Of a DNA stretch of 28,309 bases, positions 7,693 to 15,200 are shown in pieces. A program made the translations under genes and the position numbers. The stretch is from JBJXFY01 sp046155815 (GTDB lineage: Bacteria > Verrucomicrobiota > Verrucomicrobiia > Limisphaerales > CAIMTB01), in contig JBJXFY010000157.1 of NCBI GenBank assembly GCA_046155815.1, forward strand, positions 1 to 28,309, read 5' to 3'. The notes beneath the pieces were generated by a model that did not search any database, was not told where the DNA came from, and was given only the letters and a program-made list of their open reading frames with translations. Within the stretch, counting starts at the first letter, position 1, and every line of letters begins with the position of its first letter.

Positions 7693-8847
7693 ATGCCAAC
7701 ACGCCGCACGGCCTGCAACCTTCCCCTGCCCCTTGTGCTCGCCGGCTGTCTGCTGGGCTGGAGCGTGGGCGGGGCGGAGCACTGGGCCTTCATCGGCACC
7801 TACACCGGAGAGAAGAGCCAGGGGATCTACGTGAGCCGCTTCGACGACGAGGCCGGCACCTTGGCGGCCCCCCGGCTCGCGGCGGAGAGCGTCAGCCCGT
7901 CGTTCCTCGCGGCGCGCCGGGACGGCCTCGCGCTCTACGCCGTCAACGAGGTCGGCGAATTCGCCGGCCAGCCGGGCGGGGCGGTGAGCGCGTTCAGCCT
8001 GGACGCGAAAACCGGCCGGCTCACCGCCTTGAATCAGGTCTCCAGCGGCGGCGGCGGACCATGCCACCTCGCGGTGGACCGCGCCGGGAAACATGTCTTC
8101 GTGGCCAATTACGGCGGCGGCTCGGTGGCGGTGATCGCGCTCGAGCCGGACGGCCGGCTGGGCCGCCGGACGGCCTTCGTGCAGCACACCGGCGCCAGCG
8201 TGAACGAGTCGCGGCAGAAGGCGCCGCACGCGCACGGCATCTACCTCGACGCGGCGGAACGCCATGTGCTGGTGCCGGACCTCGGGCTGGACCGGGTGGT
8301 CATTTACCGCTTCGACCCGCGGACGGGCGGGCTGGCCCCGTCGCCGGCCGGCGACGCAAAGCTGGCTCCCGGGTCCGGCCCGCGACATCTGGCTTTTTCC
8401 GCCGACGGCAGGCACTTCTTCGTGCTCAACGAGCTGCTCTCCACCGTGACTGCGTTTGCCTACGACGACGCGACGGGCAAGGCGACGGCGGGCATGACCG
8501 TTTCGACGCTGCCGGGGGATTTCCAAGGGCAGAACGGCACCGCGGAGATCGTGGCGCACCCCGGCGGGCGCTTCGTGTATGGCTCAAACCGCGGTCACGA
8601 CAGCATTGCGGTCCTGGAGTGGGCGGCGGGACGTTTGACGCCGATCCAGCATCAGAAACTGGGGGTAAAGACGCCGCGGAACTTCGCGCTCAGCCCTTCG
8701 GCACGGTGGCTCGTGGCGGCTGGGCAAAACAGCGATCGCCTCGAGGTTCATGCCGTGGACGCCGGCGGCGGCACGCTCAGCGAAACGGGCCGCCATGTCG
8801 GCGTGGGCACGCCGGTCTGCGTGGTGTTTGTGCCCGCGGCGCGGTAG
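7693..8847 (+). CDS. secreted lactonase-family beta-propeller protein
   Basis: 384 residues. The N-terminus is an export signal (PTRRTACNLPLPLVLAGCLLGWSVGGA). An LAGC sequence inside it could be read as a lipobox, but hydrophobic residues follow the Cys, so signal peptidase I cleavage near GGA/EH seems likelier. The body is a seven-bladed propeller of the 6-phosphogluconolactonase (YbhE/PF10282) family, with FIGTYT, ISR-like 'GIYVSRFDDEAGTL', SPSFLA, 'YAVNEVG', GPCHLAVDRAGKHVFVANYGGGSV, HAHGIYLDAAERHVLVPDLGLDRV, GPRHLAFSADGRHFFVLNEL, AEIVAHPGGRFVYGSNRGHDSIAV and NFALSPSARWLVAAGQNSD. Secreted members are common in Verrucomicrobiota and probably act on sugar lactones outside the cytoplasm. It is transcribed divergently from the PSD1-DUF1080 operon (131-base gap), so the two may serve one sugar-oxidation route. 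Confidence 0.92.
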   Translation: MPTRRTACNLPLPLVLAGCLLGWSVGGAEHWAFIGTYTGEKSQGIYVSRFDDEAGTLAAPRLAAESVSPSFLAARRDGLALYAVNEVGEFAGQPGGAVSAFSLDAKTGRLTALNQVSSGGGGPCHLAVDRAGKHVFVANYGGGSVAVIALEPDGRLGRRTAFVQHTGASVNESRQKAPHAHGIYLDAAERHVLVPDLGLDRVVIYRFDPRTGGLAPSPAGDAKLAPGSGPRHLAFSADGRHFFVLNELLSTVTAFAYDDATGKATAGMTVSTLPGDFQGQNGTAEIVAHPGGRFVYGSNRGHDSIAVLEWAAGRLTPIQHQKLGVKTPRNFALSPSARWLVAAGQNSDRLEVHAVDAGGGTLSETGRHVGVGTPVCVVFVPAAR

Positions 8848-8851
8848 GCCG

Positions 8852-9652
8852 TCAGGCCTTGGCCTGGTCGTAGAACTTCTTTTCCCACTTGGCCTGCTTG
8901 CCCTTGGCCTCGCGGATAAAGGGGGCCAACGAGGCGGCGTTGAGCACCCACTCGTTCAGCCGGTTCCACGGCGCGCGCATCGGACGGGCAAAATCCACGA
9001 AAAGCACCACGCGGTAACCTTCGGTATCGTTCCAGACCTCGTGGTTGAAGGTATCGTCAAACACGAGGCACCGCCCTGCCCCCCACGAATGGTACTGGTT
9101 CGCGATCCGGATGCGGCACTTCTCCCGCGGTTCCGGCACCAGCAGGCCCAGGTGCAGGCGCAGCACGCCCACATACGGACCACGATGCGGCGGAATGTGC
9201 TTTCCCGGGGAGAGGATCGAAAAGAAGGCCGTTTTCATCCCGGGGATCTTCCGCAGCACCTTCATCGTCTCGGGGCACTTCGCCGCGTTGGCCTCACAGT
9301 CCATCCCGATCCCGCTCAGGAAAAAGGTCTTCCACTGGTCGTCCTTCTGGATGGCGCCGACCTCCTTGATGATGTCCTGAAAGCTGGGCATCCGGTCGCG
9401 GAACTTCATCACTTGGTCGAGCTCCGCACGCACCTTGTGCCAGTCGGCCTCCACCTCGGGCACCCAGGGGAACTCGGCGCGGTCATAGACCGGCTTGTCC
9501 GGCACCACGGAGGCGGCCGCCAAGCGGGCCTCAAAGCGGTCGGCGATGCCGGCACCAATTTTCGCGCGCAGGGTCTTCGGCGGATTCAGCCGGAAGGTGC
9601 GGTCGAGGATGTTGGCCGGGATACTGGGCGAGGTGGCGAAGGAAGTGGACAT
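8852..9652 (-). CDS. aspartyl/asparaginyl beta-hydroxylase family dioxygenase
   Basis: 266 residues with no signal peptide. Residues about 55-225 fit the Asp/Asn beta-hydroxylase fold (PF05118), an Fe(II)/2-oxoglutarate dioxygenase. Key features are His156 in H-I-P-P-H-R-G-P-Y, the R165-L-H167-L-G-L strand, a Trp-Gly turn (YHSWGAGRCLVFDD), the second iron His204 in F-N-H-E-V-W-N, and Arg214 in GYRVVLFVDF, expected to bind 2-oxoglutarate. AspH-type enzymes use only two His for iron, which agrees with this pattern. Bacterial members include LpxO, which hydroxylates lipid A acyl chains, so a lipid A or peptide/protein substrate is possible. No LPS gene is adjacent. The start codon has no Shine-Dalgarno. 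It converges on the lactonase gene with only four bases between the stops. Confidence 0.92.
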   Translation of the reverse strand: MSTSFATSPSIPANILDRTFRLNPPKTLRAKIGAGIADRFEARLAAASVVPDKPVYDRAEFPWVPEVEADWHKVRAELDQVMKFRDRMPSFQDIIKEVGAIQKDDQWKTFFLSGIGMDCEANAAKCPETMKVLRKIPGMKTAFFSILSPGKHIPPHRGPYVGVLRLHLGLLVPEPREKCRIRIANQYHSWGAGRCLVFDDTFNHEVWNDTEGYRVVLFVDFARPMRAPWNRLNEWVLNAASLAPFIREAKGKQAKWEKKFYDQAKA

Positions 9653-9702
9653 CGCGGGTGTCAGAATCGTGACGAAGTGTCCGCCGAGTGCGGACCGAGA
9701 TC

Positions 9703-9735
9703 AAAAAAAAACGCTCCCGCCGAGGCGGGAGCGTT
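9703..9735 (-). terminator. Rho-independent terminator for the small PEP-CTERM gene
   Basis: On the minus strand, an 11-bp perfect stem (9725-9735 with 9710-9720) around the 4-base loop 9721-9724 is followed by a T run (the A run at 9703-9710 on the plus strand). It lies 18 bases after the stop of the PEP-CTERM gene ending at 9754 and upstream of the hydroxylase gene, so it separates the two transcription units. Confidence 0.92.
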
Positions 9736-9753
9736 CTGAAATACCTGCTTGGA

Positions 9754-10371
9754 TCAAGCCGTCATCCGGCGGCGCAGCACGTAGCCGGCACCGAGAAGGC
9801 CAATGGCGATGCCGGAAACCACCGTGCTGGTTTCAGGGATGGGCGTAGGAACCAACGCGGTGAGCGTGTTATACTCAATGTTCCCGGCCGGGGGCTTCTC
9901 AGTCAGTGACTGGAAATTGCTCCCGTCGTTGTACACTCCCGGTCCAAAGGTGGACTTGAAAACGAGGTCTCCAAACGGAAGCGCAGCGCCACCGAAAGGA
10001 TCGGTGATCGGAGCACCGGTGTAAAGAAAGCCGAGATCGTACAGGAGGGGATCGTCAATGATCGACGGGCTTGCCGGGGGCAAAGACAGAGCCTCTACCG
10101 TAGTGAAAAGGGCATCGAAGGCTGGGGAGGAAGCCGGGGTAACAATTCCGCCGCTGCCGAGGATGTACCCGTGGATATCCCACAGTGCGAACTGGCTGGC
10201 AGCAGGATTCGCGGCACCCACCAGCGAACCTGAATCGATGGCGAGGGCGTAGGTATAGGTGTAGGGCCCAGATCCCGTCACCGTAGGTGCCGCGCCGATG
10301 AGGACGTAAGCGTGAGAAGTCGCGGCTGCCGTTAGCACCGCCGCGATGGCCGAAACTGATTTGATGTTCAT
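9754..10371 (-). CDS. small PEP-CTERM sorting domain protein
   Basis: 205 residues from the ATG at 10371, which has an AGGAG Shine-Dalgarno eight bases upstream. This is one of the few clear ribosome sites in the window. A signal peptide (NIKSVSAIAAVLTAAATSHA) precedes a low-complexity, Gly/Ala/Ser/Pro-rich body without Cys. The C-terminus is a PEP-CTERM variant: P-I-P-E-T-S-T, a hydrophobic helix (VVSGIAIGLLGAGYVL) and the basic end RRRMTA. The motif is PET rather than PEP. Such proteins are sorted by exosortase to the outer surface. The central domain (residues 22-170) is not recognised. Codon use is visibly less GC-rich than in neighbouring genes, with many ATT, AAT, GTA and TAT codons. 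It has its own promoter candidate and terminator, so it is a single-gene unit. Confidence 0.88.
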   Translation of the reverse strand: MNIKSVSAIAAVLTAAATSHAYVLIGAAPTVTGSGPYTYTYALAIDSGSLVGAANPAASQFALWDIHGYILGSGGIVTPASSPAFDALFTTVEALSLPPASPSIIDDPLLYDLGFLYTGAPITDPFGGAALPFGDLVFKSTFGPGVYNDGSNFQSLTEKPPAGNIEYNTLTALVPTPIPETSTVVSGIAIGLLGAGYVLRRRMTA

Positions 10372-10379
10372 GTTTGCTG

Positions 10380-10384
10380 CTCCT
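10380..10384 (-). promoter_or_regulatory. Shine-Dalgarno of the small PEP-CTERM gene
   Basis: AGGAG on the minus strand, eight bases before the ATG at 10371. It fixes the start and stands out because almost every other start in the window lacks such a site. Confidence 0.75.
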
Positions 10385-10426
10385 AGTACTGGTTGTGTGG
10401 TAAAACTTAATGCCGCAACGGGCGCA

Positions 10427-10455
10427 GTTGTAGGCCACTGCCCCCCCCGAGGCAA
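10427..10455 (-). promoter_or_regulatory. possible promoter with a G8 tract in the spacer
   Basis: On the minus strand, TTGCCT (10450-10455) and TACAAC (10427-10432) are 17 bases apart, each with four consensus matches. The spacer contains eight consecutive G residues (C8 at 10441-10448 on the plus strand). Transcription would begin roughly 50 bases before the ATG at 10371. This is a pattern match only. Confidence 0.4.
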
Positions 10456-10885
10456 CGGTTTTCTTTGTGCTTCACCACCCGGAACAACCCCCGCCGGCTG
10501 GTTTTTTCCCCAGCCCGGCCAGGCTGCAGCAGTCCCGCAAAGCCCTCCCACCCGTTGTCTGGGAAGGTTTTCAGTGGACCGCATGGAGCAAATCTTGGGG
10601 CGGAAGGCCCTTCCGTGGCTGGTGGCAGCCAAAGGGAAGATCCATTCCCGATACGAAACGCGCGCGTTCCAACTGGGACACGGATGAAATGGGTTGCCAC
10701 GCGCATCCCCAAGCGAGGACTCACGAAAGATCCGGGGCATGGCGGAAGCGTGGCCACGACTGGAAATCTGGCCGCCCTCGGAGCCGCCTCCCGGCCAGGC
10801 GGCCGCGCCGGAGTGCCCCGCCGAGCCCGCGCCCAAGCCGGTGCGGCCGGACTCCCGGCCGCTGCTGTCCGTGCAGGATGCCGGC

Positions 10886-12136
10886 TCACTCGAAGCGCGC
10901 CGGCTCACGGTCCACCTGCACCGGCCGGCGGTCGGCGATGCGGGCGATGCTGTCCGTGCCGGTCTTCACCATGTCCGCGCCGAGGTGGATGGCGAAGTCC
11001 ACCTGAAATTCCCGCGTCTCGCCGGGCTTCAGCCGCGGCACGCGGCCGGCCCGCCGCTCCAGCCGGCGGTTGTACGGGAAGCCCGTGCCCGGCTCGAGGC
11101 CGGTGACGTAGCCGTCCGGCAGCGCCCCGGTGTTCTTCCAGAGCGTGAAGTACGGGAGCTGCGTGACCTTGTAGACCATCGAGGCCGCACGGTCGCCGCG
11201 CGCGTTGACGAGCATCATCATCGTGTTCCCGGCCGGATCGGCGAGCGGACGGAGGCAGTACACCTGCTCGACGAAGCCCGACACGGGCGGGGCGAACTCG
11301 TGGAAGGCGCCGACGGATTTCGCAGCGTGGGCGTTGAAGGGCGTGATGCGCTCGAGCGCGCCGATGAAGCGGGCCCCCGCGCCCAGCAGCGGCGGGCCGA
11401 AGTTGGCGTGGTAGATCACCTGGAACTCCTGCTCGCGCGTGCCTTCATTCTTCAGCGAGTCGTTGACCCGGAACTGCACGCTGCCCGGCTCGGTGGAGAC
11501 CTCCGTCCACAGCACGAGCTGCGGACCGTGGAACATCCGCTCATCCACCCGCCCGCGCACCCGGAGCCGGTGCGGCGGCTCGAGGTCCACCACCACCTCG
11601 ACCTCGCTGGCGGGGATGTTCCCGATCTTGCCGTGGAGCGTGAGGTCCATCTCCGCCTTGTCGCCCACGTTGTTGATGAACTCGTCGCGGCCGGGATGGC
11701 CGGCCCATTCCATGCCGCAGCGCACCATGAATTCGTTGAAACCCTCCAGCCAGCCCAGCCCGCCGCGGCTGCCCAGTTCGATGAACTGCGGATGCACGAC
11801 CTCCTTCACCGGCGAATCCCACCCGAGCCGGACGTCCTCGCACGTCGCCTCCAGCAGGCTCATGCCGCGCGTGGGCACCACCGTGAAGGTGAGCTTCCCA
11901 TTGTCCACAAGGATCACGTCCACCCCCTCCTGCCGGCCGCCGCGGAGCGTCATCTTCCGGATGCTCCAGCCGCCGGGCAGGCCGAGGTCGCGGGCGGTGA
12001 GCGCCCACTGGTCCACCTGCACGCCGCGCGCGATGCTGGTGAGCGTGTGGCGAAAGGGCTCGGGGGCGGCCTCCGCGGAAGCGGGGGGGAGCAGGAGGAG
12101 CCCGGCGGCGAGGAGGGGGCTGAAGGACGCTTTCAC
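10886..12136 (-). CDS. exported DUF4432 family (aldose-epimerase-like) protein
   Basis: 416 residues from the GTG at 12136, which begins a signal peptide (KASFSPLLAAGLLLLPPASAEA). The in-frame ATG at 12229 would put 31 basic residues before it and is less likely. The rest matches DUF4432 (PF14486), a galactose-mutarotase-like beta-sandwich. Visible are LRGGRQEGVDVILVDNGKLTF, the PTRGMSLLEA motif, LGWDSPVKEVVHP, GGLGWLEGFNEFMVRCGMEWAG, 'LHGKIGNIPASEV', a YHANFGPPLLGAGA segment and the closing GLEPGTGFPYNRRLE with PGETREFQVDF. Members are thought to bind or epimerise sugars, and their substrates are mostly unknown. An export signal points to the periplasm. It is divergent from the giant subtilase, with 84 bases between the two GTG starts. 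It has no operon partner. Confidence 0.9.
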   Translation of the reverse strand: MKASFSPLLAAGLLLLPPASAEAAPEPFRHTLTSIARGVQVDQWALTARDLGLPGGWSIRKMTLRGGRQEGVDVILVDNGKLTFTVVPTRGMSLLEATCEDVRLGWDSPVKEVVHPQFIELGSRGGLGWLEGFNEFMVRCGMEWAGHPGRDEFINNVGDKAEMDLTLHGKIGNIPASEVEVVVDLEPPHRLRVRGRVDERMFHGPQLVLWTEVSTEPGSVQFRVNDSLKNEGTREQEFQVIYHANFGPPLLGAGARFIGALERITPFNAHAAKSVGAFHEFAPPVSGFVEQVYCLRPLADPAGNTMMMLVNARGDRAASMVYKVTQLPYFTLWKNTGALPDGYVTGLEPGTGFPYNRRLERRAGRVPRLKPGETREFQVDFAIHLGADMVKTGTDSIARIADRRPVQVDREPARFE

Positions 12137-12220
12137 GGGGGACTTGCCGCCAGCCTGCGAGCCGCGGGCCGCGGGCCGCAACGACTTTTCGCCCCCGCCG
12201 CGCCGTGCAAAGCCGGCCGC

Positions 12221-15200
12221 GTGTGGCATAGTCCGCGCATTCGCCCGCCCGCCGCCATCGCCCCTGCCACCACGGCGTCGCCGTGGTGGTGGCGCCGGTC
12301 CTGGCGGCGGTCGCTCCCCGGCCTGCTCGCCGGCCTGCTGGCCTCATCGGCCGCCGCCGCGCCGGGCCGGACCTTTGTGGAAATCCTTCCCGCCGACGCG
12401 GAGGCCGGGCGGGCGGCCGTCGAGGGCGTGCGCGATGAACTGATCGTGCGCTTCCAGCCCGGTGCGGGCCGCGCGGCGCGGCAGGCCGCGCTGGCAGGCA
12501 CCGTGGGCCGCCGTGAAATCGGCCGCAGCCGGGCCCGCGCGCTCCAGCAGGCCGGCGGCGACCTCTTTTCCGAACTGGCGTTGATCACCCTGCCGCCCGG
12601 CACGGACGTCGGCGCGGCGGCGAGGGATTTCGCGGCGCGGCCCGGCGTGCTCTACGCGGAACCCAACCTGCGCCTCCGGCTGGCCGTCGAGCCGTCCGCG
12701 GCGATGCGCGGCCCCAACGACTTCGAGTTTTCCCGCCAGTGGGCGCTGCACAACACCGGCCAGACCGGCGGCACGCCCGGCGCCGACATCCGCGCGCCGG
12801 ACGCCTGGGCCGTGACCACCGGCAGCCGCCGCGTGGTGGTCGCGGTGATTGACACGGGCATTGACTACTTCCACCCCGACCTCGGCACGAACGTCTGGGC
12901 CAATCCCGGTGAAGTCCCCGCCAACGGCGCGGACGACGACGGCAACGGCTGGGTGGACGACCAGCGCGGGTATGACTTCGTGTCCGGCGACCGCGACCCG
13001 CTCGACGACAATGCCCATGGCACGCACGTCGCGGGCATCATCGGCGCGCTCGCGGACAACGGGCTGGGCGCCGCCGGCGTGGCGTGGAACGTGCAGTTGA
13101 TGGCGTTGAAGGCCTTCGATGACACCGGCTCCGCGGCGGTCGAGGACACCCTGGCCGCCGTCCGTTACGCGCTCGACAACGGCGCGCACGTCATCAACGC
13201 GAGCTGGGGCGGCACCACGCGCAGCCGGGCGCTCGACGACGTGGTCGCGGAATGCGGCCGGCGGGGCGCGCTGTTTGTCGCCGCGGCGGGCAACAACGGC
13301 AGCGACACGGCGTTCTACCCGGCGGCCTCGCCGGGGGCCCTGGCCGTCGCGGCGACCGACGCGCGCGACCAGCCGGCGCGGTTCTCCAACCACGGCCGCT
13401 ACGTCGCCCTCGCCGCCCCGGGCGACATCATCGTTTCCACCGTGCCCAACGCCGGCACGGCCGAGCTCAGCGGCACCTCGATGGCCGCCCCGCACGCCGC
13501 CGGCGTGGCCGCGCTGGTCTGGTCGCTGCACCCTGAGTTCAGCGCCGGCGAGGTCGCCGACATCCTGCGCCACACCGCCGACCCGCTGCGCGCCGACCGC
13601 TTCCTTGGCAGCGGCCGGGTGAACGCGGCGCGGGCGGTGGCCGTGCCTTCGCCGCTGCCACGCGTGCGCCTCGAGGTGCCCGCGGTGCTGGCGGGCGTGG
13701 CGGACCTGCGCGGCACCGCCGCCGCGCCGGACCTGGCCTCCTACACCGTCGAGCTCGGGACCGGCGACCTGGCCACCAACTGGACCACGCTGGGCACGTT
13801 CACCACGCCCGTGACGGACGGCCCGCTCCTCGCCGGCTGGAACTCCGCAGGCTTCGACGACGGCCCTTACGAGCTGCGCGTGACGGCGGTGAACCACGCC
13901 GGCTTCCACGCGCAGGCCGTCGCCCCCCTGCGCCTGCGCAACGTGCACCTCGCCGCACCCCTGCATAACGACGTGCTGGCCGCCAGCACGCCGGTCGAGC
14001 TGCGCGGCACGGTCTTCGGCGAAGGCCGCGCCTTCCGCCTCGAATGGGGCTTCGGCGCGCGGCCCGCGCAGTGGCGGACCAACGGCTTCTCGTCGCCGTC
14101 CGGCGAGGGCGGCGTGGTGGACGCGCCGCTGGGCCGTTGGGATCCCGCGGCGGCCGGCGAAAACCAGTTCGTGACGCTCCGGCTCACCGCGTTCGCAGGC
14201 GGCCGCCTCGTCGGCGACTCACGCGCGCAGATGCTCTTCGTGGACGGCACGCTGCGTCCTGGATACCCGCAGCCGCTGTGGGCGCCGGGCGAGACGCCGC
14301 GCGAAAGCTGGCGCGAGTTCAACGTCGCCGATCTCGACGGCGACGGCACGGCCGAGATCGTGGCCGTGGACTTCGCCGGGCCGGCCGCGGCCGGACCGCA
14401 GCTCACCGTGCGCCGGGGGGATGGCCGGGTCCGGTGGTCGCGCCCCCTGCCGGCCGGGCTGGACGTGCCGGATGACCCGACCATTGGTGACCTCGACGGC
14501 GACGGCTCGCCGGAAATTGCGGTCGAGGCCGGGCCGGACGGGGCCATTTACGCGTTCCGCGCCGACGGGACGGACTTCGGCCCGGGCTGGCCGGCGCGTC
14601 CCGCGGGCCGGCGCTGGGCCAAGTCCATCGCCGACCTCGACGGCGACGGGCGCAGCGAGCTGATCGCGGTCGCGGGCGAGGCACCTCGCAGCCTCGTCGT
14701 GTTGGACGCCGCCGGGAATGTGCGCGACCGCTGGCCGCTCGGGGACTGTGCCGGGCGCGGCGTCGAGGGCCTGCGCCTGCTGCCCGCCGTGGCGCAGCTC
14801 GATGACACGCCGGACCTCGAACTCGTGGCCGTCAACGACTGCCGGACCCTGCGCGCCTTCAAGTCCGGGCAGACCGAGGCGCTCTGGACCGCGTCGGCCG
14901 ACGGACGCCTCCTGTCTTCGCCCGTGACGGTGGACCTCAACGCGGACGGGCGGGATGAAGTCGTGGCCACGGCCGCGGCAGCCGGCGCGGGGCTGCCGGG
15001 CGGCGTGCAGGCCTACGACCGGCACGGCGGCCGGCTCGGTGGTTGGCCCACGCTCCTGGAACGCTCGTTCTCCATGCCGCCGGCCGTTGGCGACGTGGAC
15101 GGTGACGGCCGGCCCGAGCTGGCCGTGGTCGCGGACGACACGAAGCAGCTCTACCTGCTCGACCGCGGCGGTTTTCCGCTGCCGGGCTGGCCCACCGGCA

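Larger units (their letters stand above)
10372..10885. other. 514-base intergenic patch, hairpin-rich, no convincing gene
   Basis: Apart from the promoter and ribosome site of the PEP-CTERM gene, no reading frame here looks coding: the open frames in all six phases lack family resemblance, signal peptides or normal codon bias. The part from about 10380 to 10760 is less GC-rich than its surroundings. It carries short inverted repeats: GGCTGG/CCAGCC at 10496-10515 around a T6 loop, CGGAAGG/CCTTCCG at 10601-10615, and immediately next to it TGGCTG/CAGCCA at 10616-10631. It could be a dispersed intergenic repeat, a leader or a small RNA. The last 120 bases return to high GC and hold nothing I can identify. 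Confidence 0.5.

Noticed and set aside
8846..8865. Short overlapping palindromes AGGCC/GGCCT between convergent genes
   Set aside because: Five-base stems without a T run, partly inside coding sequence. Too weak to call a terminator.
10419..10440. Sigma-54-like -24/-12 element (TGGCCTACAACTGC on the minus strand) before the PEP-CTERM gene
   Set aside because: Only nine bases separate the GG and GC dinucleotides. Sigma-54 promoters need ten, so it was not called despite the known RpoN control of PEP-CTERM genes in some bacteria.
10407..10889. 160-residue minus-strand frame in the hairpin-rich patch
   Set aside because: It has no signal, domain or ribosome site, and it overlaps the promoter region of the PEP-CTERM gene. 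Treated as chance.
10694..12220. Continuous in-frame extension upstream of the subtilase
   Set aside because: It runs antisense through the whole DUF4432 gene, and the signal peptide would be internal at about residue 530.
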